5,632 bases of DNA from an archaeon (GTDB taxonomy: Archaea > Methanobacteriota > Methanobacteria > Methanobacteriales > Methanobacteriaceae): assembly GCA_024409185.1 (NCBI GenBank), contig JAKSUD010000065.1, forward strand, positions 1-5,632, in the 5' to 3' direction. Positions within the stretch are counted from its first letter, which is position 1. Every line of letters begins with the position of its first letter. The notes beneath the pieces were generated by a model. That model did no database searches and was not told the DNA's origin. It saw only the letters and a program-made list of their open reading frames with translations. Position numbers and translations under genes: made by a program. Positions 1 to 5,550 of this stretch are shown piece after piece.

Positions 1-86
1 GCTAATAAAAATAGTAAAAAATAAAATTAAATAAAAAAATTAAAAATAAAAAAATAGCTAATAAAAATAGTAAAAAATAAAATTAA
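1..86. repeat. 30-bp direct repeat, two exact copies, 56-bp period
   Basis: Bases 1-30 and 57-86 are identical over 30 bp, beginning GCTAATAAAAATAG. The 26 bp between them are almost only A and T. Copy 1 starts at the window edge, so the array may continue to the left. Low complexity helps chance matching, but 30 exact bases including both G residues argue for true duplication. The second copy overlaps the left arm of the terminator hairpin of the neighbouring membrane-protein gene. Confidence 0.85.
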
Positions 87-98
87 TTATTTTTTACT
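55..98 (-). terminator. Hairpin plus T-tract terminator of the DUF308 gene
   Basis: Bases 69-80 and 87-98 are a perfect 12-bp inverted repeat around a 6-nt loop (AATTAA). The right arm touches the stop codon at 98-100. Read on the minus strand, the stem is followed by a T-rich stretch (TATTTTTATTAG), and further T-runs continue toward base 1. Archaeal termination relies mainly on oligo-U, so the T-runs may matter more than the stem. Confidence 0.6.
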
Positions 99-577
99 TA
101 TTCTGCATCAGGTAATGCAATTCTCATTATACCTGAAACTAAGAACCATACACCGATTAAGATACCTAAGAATATTAAACCAATAATGTTTATAGAGCAT
201 AAGTATCCAAAGATTATAGCTATGATACCAAATACAATACCTACAATAGACATGTATTTGCCGTCTCCTTTGGTGAAAAGGTTGATAATAGATAAAACAA
301 TAAGTAAAATACCAAAGAAATAGTTTACAAATACAATGATAAATTGTAATAAAGTTGGGTAGAAGAATAAAATTAAACCAAATATTGCAATTAATATACC
401 TAAAATAATATTTGCCCAGTCAGTTTCACCGATACATCCATTAATAAGTGAATAAATACCTAAGAATATAAGGGATAATGCAATTACCCAGTCCATTGCT
501 ACGAAACCAGCTAAAGGACATACGATAATAATTAAACCTAAAATAATAGCTAAAATACCTGCAATTTTATTACTCAT
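98..577 (-). CDS. DUF308/HdeD-like six-helix membrane protein
   Basis: A 159-residue integral membrane protein. Hydrophobic segments lie at about residues 4-26, 27-48, 54-73, 75-101, 108-127 and 129-151, separated by very short loops. A pattern of a helix, a short polar turn and 'GI...LIFLGIYSLINGC' or 'GILIGVWFLVSGIMR' recurs, which is the internal repeat style of the DUF308 family that includes the E. coli acid-resistance protein HdeD. It is slightly shorter than HdeD (about 190 residues). The start is well supported: GGAGG at 585-589 sits 7 nt before the ATG, and there is a TATA box at 653-660. It has its own promoter and terminator and appears monocistronic. The family's biochemical role is poorly known, and a link to acid or envelope stress is only inherited from HdeD. 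No catalytic or metal-binding motif is visible. Confidence 0.9.
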   Translation of the reverse strand: MSNKIAGILAIILGLIIIVCPLAGFVAMDWVIALSLIFLGIYSLINGCIGETDWANIILGILIAIFGLILFFYPTLLQFIIVFVNYFFGILLIVLSIINLFTKGDGKYMSIVGIVFGIIAIIFGYLCSINIIGLIFLGILIGVWFLVSGIMRIALPDAE

Positions 578-609
578 CTTATTTCCTCCATTATTTAATT
601 AAAAAAAAC

Positions 610-635
610 ATTGCACAATCCAAAATATTGGCAAT
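610..635. promoter_or_regulatory. Dyad near the expected start of DUF308 transcription
   Basis: ATTGC-A-CAAT, then a 7-nt spacer, then ATTG-GCAAT: a 9-bp inverted repeat with one unpaired A. Inside it, CCAAAATATTGG (620-631) has 4-bp CCAA/TTGG arms. It lies about 20-45 nt downstream of the TATA box, where transcription of the minus-strand gene should begin. It could be a repressor operator or a hairpin in the 5' leader. The sequence alone does not decide. Confidence 0.4.
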
Positions 636-652
636 AATATTATCTTTTTTAA

Positions 653-660
653 GATATAAA
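653..660 (-). promoter_or_regulatory. TATA box of the DUF308 gene
   Basis: The minus strand reads TTTATATC, a good match to the archaeal TATA box, preceded by an A/T-rich BRE-like stretch. A start about 25 nt downstream (near 628-632) would give a leader of about 50 nt containing the GGAGG ribosome site. Confidence 0.5.
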
Positions 661-721
661 TAATTATTTAAAAAAAGAATAAAAAGAGAAAAAATTAAAA
701 AAAGAAAATGAAAATATAATA

Positions 722-768
722 ATTTAATAAAAAATAAAAAAGTTATAAATTAATCTATTAATTAACTT
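722..768 (-). terminator. Hairpin plus T-tract terminator of the surface-protein gene
   Basis: AAGTTA (740-745) pairs with TAACTT (763-768), and ATTAAT (749-754) can pair with ATTAAT (757-762), with a 3-nt bulge. The structure overlaps the stop codon at 762-764. Directly after it the minus strand reads TTTTATTTTTTATT. As with the DUF308 gene, a hairpin at the stop codon is followed by oligo-T. Confidence 0.55.
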
Positions 769-3101
769 AAAACTTCTTCAATATATTCTAATTCACTGAT
801 AATAATTTTGCTTAAAGCATTTATATCATAATAACTATTTAGAGACTTTATAATTACAGTATATTCTCCAACATCTAATTCTTTAGTATCTAAATAAGCA
901 CGCCCTTGAGAATCAGTAGTTAAATTAAAAACATTATCGTAAAAATCATTATAAATCCTTACAGAAATTTTTAAATTACTAACTGGTTTATTAGTCACAT
1001 TATTATTAATATCTATATTAAATGTTTTACTTTGATTAAAAGTATTATTAACAGTAGGAGCATCAACATTTGTAGGAGATTTCTTAACAACACAGGAAGT
1101 TGTTCTATTAGATGGAATCACATAAGTTTTAGATTCACTACTTTTTATAATAATTTTATGACTTCCTATGCTTAATGTTGAAGCATCATAATAAGCAATC
1201 CCCTTCGAATTAGTTACTAAAGAAACCGTTTTATAAGTACTGCCTATGTAAATATAAAGTTTAAATTTAAATGATTTAACAATATTTTTACCATTGAGAA
1301 CTTTAACTGATAATTTCTTATTAGAATTATAAGTTGTTTTTAAATTACTTGGATAAAATTTAATTCTAGACTTTAGAGTAGTTGTAAGATAATAAGCATT
1401 ACCAGTAAATTTAATAGTTGAAGAACATTTACCTACTGGATATTTTACTTTTAATTTAGCTTTACCCTTCTTATTAGTTTTAATATAATAAATCTTTTTA
1501 GAATTAGCAATTTTTATAGATAATTTTTTACCAGCTAATACTTTACCTTTACTATTTTTTAAAGTAACAACAATATAAGAAGAAGTTGAACTAATTTTAG
1601 TATCTGTTCTTGTAATAACTACTTTTGAACGAGTCATTACATGAGAACCTAAATAAAGTTTTTTAGTTGCAGCAGGAAGTTTATTTTTAGAGATAAATTT
1701 ACCTTTAAAATAAATATTATCTTTAAAATAACTAGTAGATCTACCTACATATTTTCCAACATCATTTGCAGCATAAGCATAAACAGTGAAAACTTTCTTA
1801 CCATTTTTAGTAGTTGGTTTAGCATAATAAGCAAATATGTTTCTTCTATTAACTCCAAAAGAATCATGGGCTGCTACAGATATAGCCCCATTAACAATAT
1901 TAGAACTATAAGAACCATATTTTCCTTTTTTAAATAAATATACTCTATTTGGAACACGAATATATTCCCCAGGTTTTAAAACACCAGTCCAATAAGAACT
2001 TCCAAAAATAACTGCATATCTTCCATCTGGAGCTTTAATTGCTACATGTCCTAAAGAAGAATACATGGATTTAATTTTCTTAAGATAATAACTTGAAAAT
2101 GAATTATGCTCAACCATTTTTCTAAAAATTTTTTCAAGTTTTTTAGTTCTAGCATAATTATCAATTCCTCCATTACCCATTACCCATCCATCAGAAGTAA
2201 CCATACAATGAGAGAAATAAGAATGATATTTATATTGTATTAATACAACTCTTTTACCCCAAAGTACTGGTTTAACATAAATGGTAGCTGCAGTAGGAGC
2301 ATCTCTTCTAAAAGCCATAACTTCCTCATTATTTTTACCTTGACAAATAATAGAAGAACATTCGGAAGATTTAAGAGTAGTGTCTTTTTTTGCATAATTA
2401 TTATAAAAATACGGATTATTACCAGACCAAGCTACAGAATCTTTTTCTCCATAATAATCAAATACACAATTTGTAAATTGTCCATTATTACCTTTCCAAG
2501 TAATAGCACTTCCTTCTCTATCAAATTTACCTACAAACTTAGATTTATCTAAAACACCATTAGCACCATTCCAAGTAATTGCAGATTTAATATTATTAGA
2601 ATCCTTAAAAGTACAATTAACTATACATCCATTAGCACCATTCCAAGTAATTGCACCATTGGAATTATAGTTAACAAAAATTAAATTTAATAATGAAACA
2701 TTTTTAGCTTTAATAGAAAAAATTCCAGAAAGATATTTAGCATCAAAATATGTTGATCCAGAACCTTTTATAGTTACAGATTTATCAATATTAATATTTT
2801 GACCTTCACTCACAAAGGTACCATTAATTTCAATAATATCTCCATTTTTCGAATCATTAATTCTATTTTGAATATATTTGAATGTATTGTTATTTTCAGA
2901 CAAATCACTATCAGATATATTATTTATAGAAACATTTTCAGAAACATTAGATATATCATCAGAATTTATATCAGTTACAGACATTATACTATCAGAAGAA
3001 TTTGAATCATTTACATCTAAAGCATTAACTGAACTAATACTAAAAATCATAATAGTTGTTAATAAAATAAAAACTAAACTTTTATTAAAATTAACCTTCA
3101 A
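762..3101 (-). CDS. Secreted adhesin-like protein: beta-helix, possible Ntn-hydrolase-like domain, Ig-like repeats
   Basis: A 779-residue exported protein. Residues 1-27 form a Sec signal peptide (Lys at 2 and 7, hydrophobic 8-20, likely cut after SVNA). Residues 28-72 are a Ser/Asp/Asn-rich linker full of N-glycosylation sequons. Residues 73-240 are a right-handed parallel beta-helix of the kind common in Methanobacteriales adhesin-like proteins, with coils marked by AITWNGANG at 150 and 174, AITWKGNNG at 199 and VAWSGNN at 223. Residues 245-490 are a mixed domain with C248-SS, R265-R266-D267, SHC (297-299), GHVAIKAPDGR (351-361), VPN (383-385) and AHDSFGVNRR (411-420). Three Ig-like beta-sandwiches follow (about 499-582, 583-673, 686-768), each with a motif like 'TNKKGKAKL' or 'TDSQGRAYL'. 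No C-terminal membrane helix, LPXTG or recognisable pseudomurein-binding repeat is present, so anchoring is unclear; the Lys-rich Ig region may bind the wall. The start codon is TTG. Surface location is well supported; adhesion is inferred. Confidence 0.88.
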   Translation of the reverse strand: MKVNFNKSLVFILLTTIMIFSISSVNALDVNDSNSSDSIMSVTDINSDDISNVSENVSINNISDSDLSENNNTFKYIQNRINDSKNGDIIEINGTFVSEGQNINIDKSVTIKGSGSTYFDAKYLSGIFSIKAKNVSLLNLIFVNYNSNGAITWNGANGCIVNCTFKDSNNIKSAITWNGANGVLDKSKFVGKFDREGSAITWKGNNGQFTNCVFDYYGEKDSVAWSGNNPYFYNNYAKKDTTLKSSECSSIICQGKNNEEVMAFRRDAPTAATIYVKPVLWGKRVVLIQYKYHSYFSHCMVTSDGWVMGNGGIDNYARTKKLEKIFRKMVEHNSFSSYYLKKIKSMYSSLGHVAIKAPDGRYAVIFGSSYWTGVLKPGEYIRVPNRVYLFKKGKYGSYSSNIVNGAISVAAHDSFGVNRRNIFAYYAKPTTKNGKKVFTVYAYAANDVGKYVGRSTSYFKDNIYFKGKFISKNKLPAATKKLYLGSHVMTRSKVVITRTDTKISSTSSYIVVTLKNSKGKVLAGKKLSIKIANSKKIYYIKTNKKGKAKLKVKYPVGKCSSTIKFTGNAYYLTTTLKSRIKFYPSNLKTTYNSNKKLSVKVLNGKNIVKSFKFKLYIYIGSTYKTVSLVTNSKGIAYYDASTLSIGSHKIIIKSSESKTYVIPSNRTTSCVVKKSPTNVDAPTVNNTFNQSKTFNIDINNNVTNKPVSNLKISVRIYNDFYDNVFNLTTDSQGRAYLDTKELDVGEYTVIIKSLNSYYDINALSKIIISELEYIEEVLS
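2410..2655 (-). repeat. Beta-helix coil repeats, two with a 27-bp exact match
   Basis: Within the surface-protein gene, 2557-2583 and 2629-2655 are identical over 27 bp (CCATTAGCACCATTCCAAGT...), spaced 72 bp or 24 codons. A diverged third copy lies at 2482-2508 (75 bp spacing), and a weaker one lies near 2413-2436. They encode the AITW-(N/K)-G-x-NG turns that stack in the beta-helix. The exact nucleotide match points to recent duplication or gene conversion of a coil. Confidence 0.85.
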
Positions 3102-3107
3102 TTAAAA

Positions 3108-3112
3108 CACCT
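3108..3112 (-). promoter_or_regulatory. Shine-Dalgarno deciding a TTG start
   Basis: The minus strand reads AGGTG, then 6 nt, then TTG at 3101-3099. The next in-frame ATG is codon 18, inside the hydrophobic core of the signal peptide, so TTG with this AGGTG site is the natural start. Confidence 0.75.
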
Positions 3113-3140
3113 TCTTAAATAATACTAAATTTGTATTTAA

Positions 3141-3156
3141 TATTATAAATATATTT
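3141..3156 (-). promoter_or_regulatory. Candidate promoter of the surface-protein gene
   Basis: The minus strand reads AAATATATTTATAATA, containing TATA-box-like TTTATAAT. A start 25 nt downstream would fall near 3118-3122, leaving a leader of about 20 nt with the AGGTG site. Surrounding DNA is almost all A/T, so the exact box is uncertain. Confidence 0.35.
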
Positions 3157-3280
3157 TATTTAATTTTTAAAGTAGTGATTTTTTAAAGGATAAAATATTA
3201 ATTAGTAATAATTTTCTAAGTAAATTTCATATTAATTTTTAAAAAAAAAAAAGCTTAATTTTCATAGGATAAACAAAAAG

Positions 3281-3288
3281 TATATAAA
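3281..3288 (+). promoter_or_regulatory. TATA box of the tRNA-Met gene
   Basis: TATATAAA preceded by the purine-rich BRE-like ACAAAAAG. It lies 41 nt upstream of the mature tRNA 5' end, so transcription would begin around 3308-3313 and leave a leader of about 10 nt for RNase P to remove. Confidence 0.65.
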
Positions 3289-3321
3289 ATAGAAGAAATA
3301 TATATTTTATTACTGTCTGAT

Positions 3322-3436
3322 GCCGGGGTGGCTCAGCTGGTTAGAGCGCACGGCTCATAGGGTTTTAAAGCAGAAACGTGCTCTGACTTATTCCTGGGAT
3401 ACCGTGAGGCCGAGGGTTCGAATCCCTCTCCCGGCA
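3322..3436 (+). tRNA. Elongator tRNA-Met (CAU), intron-containing
   Basis: Mature exons 3322-3359 and 3401-3436 total 74 nt and fold as a full cloverleaf. The acceptor is GCCGGGG with TCCCGGC and discriminator A; the D stem is GCTC/GAGC; the anticodon stem is CACGG/CCGTG around the loop CTCATAA; the variable loop is AGGCC; the T arm is GAGGG-TTCGAAT-CCCTC. The anticodon is CAT. The anticodon stem lacks the three consecutive G-C pairs of the initiator, and the acceptor is G1-C72, so this is the elongator. A tRNA-Ile2 that reads AUA after agmatidine modification also has CAT, but archaeal versions I know have a different acceptor (GGGCCC type). CCA is not encoded. The intron sits between positions 37 and 38. 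The gene has its own TATA box and downstream T tracts. Confidence 0.95.
3360..3400 (+). other. 41-nt tRNA-Met intron with bulge-helix-bulge splice site
   Basis: The canonical 37/38 position. CTCA (3354-3357) pairs with TGGG (3395-3398) as the central 4-bp helix. The flanking 3-nt bulges are TAG (3358-3360) and ATA (3399-3401), cut as TA|G and AT|A by the archaeal splicing endonuclease. The outer helix inside the intron is only GG (3361-3362) with CC (3393-3394), so the motif is relaxed on that side. AGCA (3369-3372) and TGCT (3379-3382) can form an internal hairpin. Confidence 0.9.
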
Positions 3437-3462
3437 TTATTCATTTCCCAGGAATCCATCTA

Positions 3463-3482
3463 TCTTTTTTTAAAACTTTTTT
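3463..3482 (+). terminator. Oligo-T terminator of the tRNA gene
   Basis: Seven T residues (3465-3471), then AAAAC, then six T residues (3477-3482), about 30-45 nt beyond the tRNA 3' end and without a clear stem. This is the usual form of an archaeal U-tract terminator. Confidence 0.6.
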
Positions 3483-3544
3483 AGAAAATTTCAAATATAG
3501 ACAACTTAATAGCTATTTTTAAATATTAATAGATTTTAAATTAA

Positions 3545-3552
3545 TTATATAC
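3545..3552 (+). promoter_or_regulatory. Candidate TATA box of the reductase/E1-like operon
   Basis: TTATATAC lies 45 nt before the ATG at 3597. A start 25 nt downstream (around 3573-3577) would give a leader of about 20 nt ending in the weak ribosome site GTGA (3589-3592), only 4 nt from the ATG. Confidence 0.5.
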
Positions 3553-3596
3553 AATGAATAATTTATTAATAACTAAAAACTATAACTTGTGAAAAA

Positions 3597-4745
3597 ATGA
3601 AATATCAAAATCTTGGAAAAACAAATGAAAAAGTTTCCATTTTAGGATTTGAAACTTGGAATTTAATTAATTTTAAAGAAGATCAAAGTATTAAACAAAT
3701 ACTTAGTTATGGTATTGAAAATGGTATCAACTTAATCGATACTGCTTATACATATCTTCCAAATTTAAATGAAAAAGGAAATTGTCAAGAGCAAATTGGA
3801 AGTTTTTTAGAAGAAAATAGCTATAGAAATGATGTTCTTTTATCTGCAAAAATGCCAACTCATTTATTAAATAAAAAAGATGACATGGAAACTATTTTTG
3901 AAAACCAATTAAAAGATTTAAAAACTGATTATATTGATATTTATTATTTAGAAGCATTAGATATGGATTATTGGAATATGTATAAATCCTTTGATATTTC
4001 TGAATTTTTAGATAAACTTAAAGATGAAGCTAAAGTAAAATATTTAGGATTTACAACTAATTGTGAAATGGATATGATTGTTGATATTACAGATCAATAT
4101 GATAAATGGGATGTTGGACTATCTTCATTAAGCTATGTTGATGAGAGATACCAATCTGGTCTTGAAGGTATTGAATATATGTATAACTTCGGCCTTGGAA
4201 CTGTAGTTAGAGACCCTTTAAAATCTAATGCATTAATCGAAAATATTCCTAATGAAATTAATGAATTATTTGATTTTGCAGATGAAATTAGAACTCCAAC
4301 TGAATGGGCTTTAGAATATCTTTTTGCAAAAGAAGAAGTGGATACTGTTCTTTGTCCTATGACATCAATTGAAGATTTAAAATTATACACAGAAATAGCT
4401 TCAAAAGAAAAATTCGAATCATCACGTAATGATAAAGATGTTCTTAGGGAAATAACCTTTGAATATAAACAAAATAAAGCTAATGACTGCACAGGATGTA
4501 AACATTGCCTACCTTGCCCAAAAGGTGTAGATATTCCAGCTTGTTTTAGAGAATATAATATTGCTAAAATGTTAAATAATCCTAAAGCAAGTGTAAATAG
4601 CTATTTTAGACTTGAAGGTAAAGCAGATAACTGTATCCATTGTGGAGAATGTAATCCATTTTGTCCACAAATGATTGATATTTCAAGTAATATTGGAGAT
4701 TGTGAAGAGTTCTTTGGAAAAAAAGAGGATTATTTTAAGATGTGA
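3597..4745 (+). CDS. Aldo/keto reductase with C-terminal 2[4Fe-4S] ferredoxin domain
   Basis: A 382-residue protein matching the archaeal/bacterial 'aldo/keto reductase with ferredoxin domain' group (COG1453-like). Residues 1-290 form the TIM-barrel reductase: N-terminal 'YQNLGKTNEKVSILGF', D48-T-A-x-x-Y53, and K85 in 'LLSAK'. The site that normally carries the catalytic His ('YLLHAL' in relatives) reads YYLEAL, so it is Glu119. The usual Gly pair after 'PL' (PLxGG) is replaced by PLKSN (207-211), and GFGxMRL by GFETWNL, so the cofactor pocket is divergent. Residues 298-307 (CTGCKHCLPC) and 346-356 (CIHCGECNPFC) each bind one [4Fe-4S] cluster, implying electron exchange with ferredoxin-type partners. 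No signal peptide or membrane helix, so cytoplasmic. It ends inside the ribosome site of the next gene. The natural substrate is unknown. Confidence 0.9.
   Translation: MKYQNLGKTNEKVSILGFETWNLINFKEDQSIKQILSYGIENGINLIDTAYTYLPNLNEKGNCQEQIGSFLEENSYRNDVLLSAKMPTHLLNKKDDMETIFENQLKDLKTDYIDIYYLEALDMDYWNMYKSFDISEFLDKLKDEAKVKYLGFTTNCEMDMIVDITDQYDKWDVGLSSLSYVDERYQSGLEGIEYMYNFGLGTVVRDPLKSNALIENIPNEINELFDFADEIRTPTEWALEYLFAKEEVDTVLCPMTSIEDLKLYTEIASKEKFESSRNDKDVLREITFEYKQNKANDCTGCKHCLPCPKGVDIPACFREYNIAKMLNNPKASVNSYFRLEGKADNCIHCGECNPFCPQMIDISSNIGDCEEFFGKKEDYFKM
4742..4745 (+). promoter_or_regulatory. Shine-Dalgarno overlapping the upstream stop codon
   Basis: GTGA contains the reductase stop TGA (4743-4745) and stands 5 nt before ATG 4751. 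It selects that ATG over the in-frame GTG at 4742, whose nearest purine site (GAGG, 4725-4728) is 13 nt away, and over the ATG at 4760. Confidence 0.6.
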
Positions 4746-4750
4746 TTCTT

Positions 4751-5497
4751 ATGGATAATATGAAAATCAATTATTGGGAAATAGCTACTCGTCAAATGAC
4801 AATTGTAGATAAAAATCAACAAACTCTTTTTAAAAATGCTAAAATAGCCGTTATTGGCTGTGGCGGCATTGGTGGAGCAGCTATTGAAATCCTTGCACGT
4901 ATGGGTGTAGGACAACTTAATATAATTGATGAAGATGAATTTGATGTATCAAACTTAAATAGACAATTAATGAGTTCTATAGACACAATTGGAAAATCAA
5001 AAGCTATTGTATCAAAAGAAAGAGCTCAATTAATTAATCCTCACATAATTGTTAATGCATTTGATGAAAAATTAACTGAAAATAATTTAGAAAAAATTCT
5101 TAAAGATTGTGATATTATTATAGATGCTCTTGATAATATTTACACAAGAATAATTGTAAGTAGATATGCAAAAGAAAATAATATTCCTTTTATTCACGGT
5201 GCAATTCATGGAACATTAGGTCAATTAAGCGTTTTTACAAAAGATACAAAATCTTATGAAGAGCTATTTTTACTTCCATCACTAAATAAGGAATTGAATA
5301 AAGAAACCAAAGAAATAATAGAAAATCTTTCAAAAGAAATCCCTCCTGCTATTGGACCAACCCCAAATATAATTGGATTTTTACAAGCTTTTGAAGCATA
5401 TAAATTAATAACTGAAATTGGAAAAGTTACTTATGCTCCAAAAATACTTAAATTTGATTTATTAAATCTTGAATCTTTTGAAATCTTAGAATTATAA
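4751..5497 (+). CDS. ThiF/MoeB/HesA-family E1-like adenylyltransferase
   Basis: A 248-residue protein from ATG 4751; GTG 4742 would add three residues and ATG 4760 would remove three. It has the Rossmann ATP-binding fold of the E1/ThiF/MoeB superfamily: GCGGIGG (36-42), acidic 'IIDEDEFD' (58-65), NLNRQ with R71, IGKSKA with K82, and DALDN with D128. These match the E. coli MoeB positions that bind ATP and magnesium. Such enzymes adenylate the C-terminal glycine of ubiquitin-like sulfur carriers (MoaD, ThiS, archaeal SAMPs). The C-terminal half keeps 'GFLQAFEAYKLI' (209-220) but lacks the zinc CxxC pairs and the CxxCGVLGP segment; the only cysteines are C37 and C120. It follows the Fe-S reductase directly and is probably translationally coupled to it. 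No sulfur carrier gene is visible here, so the substrate is open. Confidence 0.88.
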   Translation: MDNMKINYWEIATRQMTIVDKNQQTLFKNAKIAVIGCGGIGGAAIEILARMGVGQLNIIDEDEFDVSNLNRQLMSSIDTIGKSKAIVSKERAQLINPHIIVNAFDEKLTENNLEKILKDCDIIIDALDNIYTRIIVSRYAKENNIPFIHGAIHGTLGQLSVFTKDTKSYEELFLLPSLNKELNKETKEIIENLSKEIPPAIGPTPNIIGFLQAFEAYKLITEIGKVTYAPKILKFDLLNLESFEILEL

Positions 5498-5545
5498 GAT
5501 TTATTTTTAAATTTAAGTTTAAATTTTATATTTAAATTTTAGTTT
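5498..5545 (+). terminator. T-rich terminator region after the E1-like gene
   Basis: T-runs follow the stop (five at 5504-5508, four at 5524-5527 and 5537-5540). AAATTTAA (5509-5516) and TTAAATTT (5519-5526) are inverted, and TTTAAATTTTA occurs twice (5518-5528, 5531-5541). Termination is likely here, though the low complexity makes the dyads weak evidence. Confidence 0.4.
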
Positions 5546-5550
5546 TAAGC

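Noticed and set aside
1..86. CRISPR-like repeat-spacer-repeat
   Set aside because: Only two copies are seen, the 'spacer' is pure low-complexity A/T like the surroundings, and there is no cas gene or leader.
2413..2655. Spaced repeats that could suggest a CRISPR array
   Set aside because: The period is 72-75 bp, a multiple of three, the intervening sequence is in-frame coding, and the repeats encode beta-helix turns.
2340..3105. Open plus-strand frames opposite the 5' part of the surface-protein gene
   Set aside because: They overlap a clearly coding minus-strand region, lack ribosome sites and have Ile/Phe/Tyr-heavy low-complexity translations, as expected for the reverse of Asn/Ser-rich codons.
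3240..3252. A12 tract as a special element
   Set aside because: Homopolymeric A tracts are expected at this base composition; it may bend DNA upstream of the tRNA promoter, but nothing specific supports a function.
3317..3386. Box C/D guide RNA overlapping the tRNA intron
   Set aside because: CTGA (3383-3386) could be a box D, but the only box C-like string (CTGATGC at 3317-3323) lies before the tRNA and matches poorly; no box C is seen in the intron.
3322..3436. Initiator tRNA or tRNA-Ile2 (CAU)
   Set aside because: The anticodon stem CACGG/CCGTG lacks the three G-C pairs of initiators, and the acceptor GCCGGGG differs from the archaeal Ile2 pattern.
3322..3460. tRNA-associated integration site for a mobile element
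   Set aside because: No second copy of the tRNA 3' end, integrase or transposase is present; the short inverted match in the trailer is complementary to the intron, not a direct att duplication.
4133..4915. Minus-strand open frames under the reductase and E1-like genes
   Set aside because: They lie wholly opposite conserved enzymes with intact motifs; no Shine-Dalgarno or family resemblance is visible.
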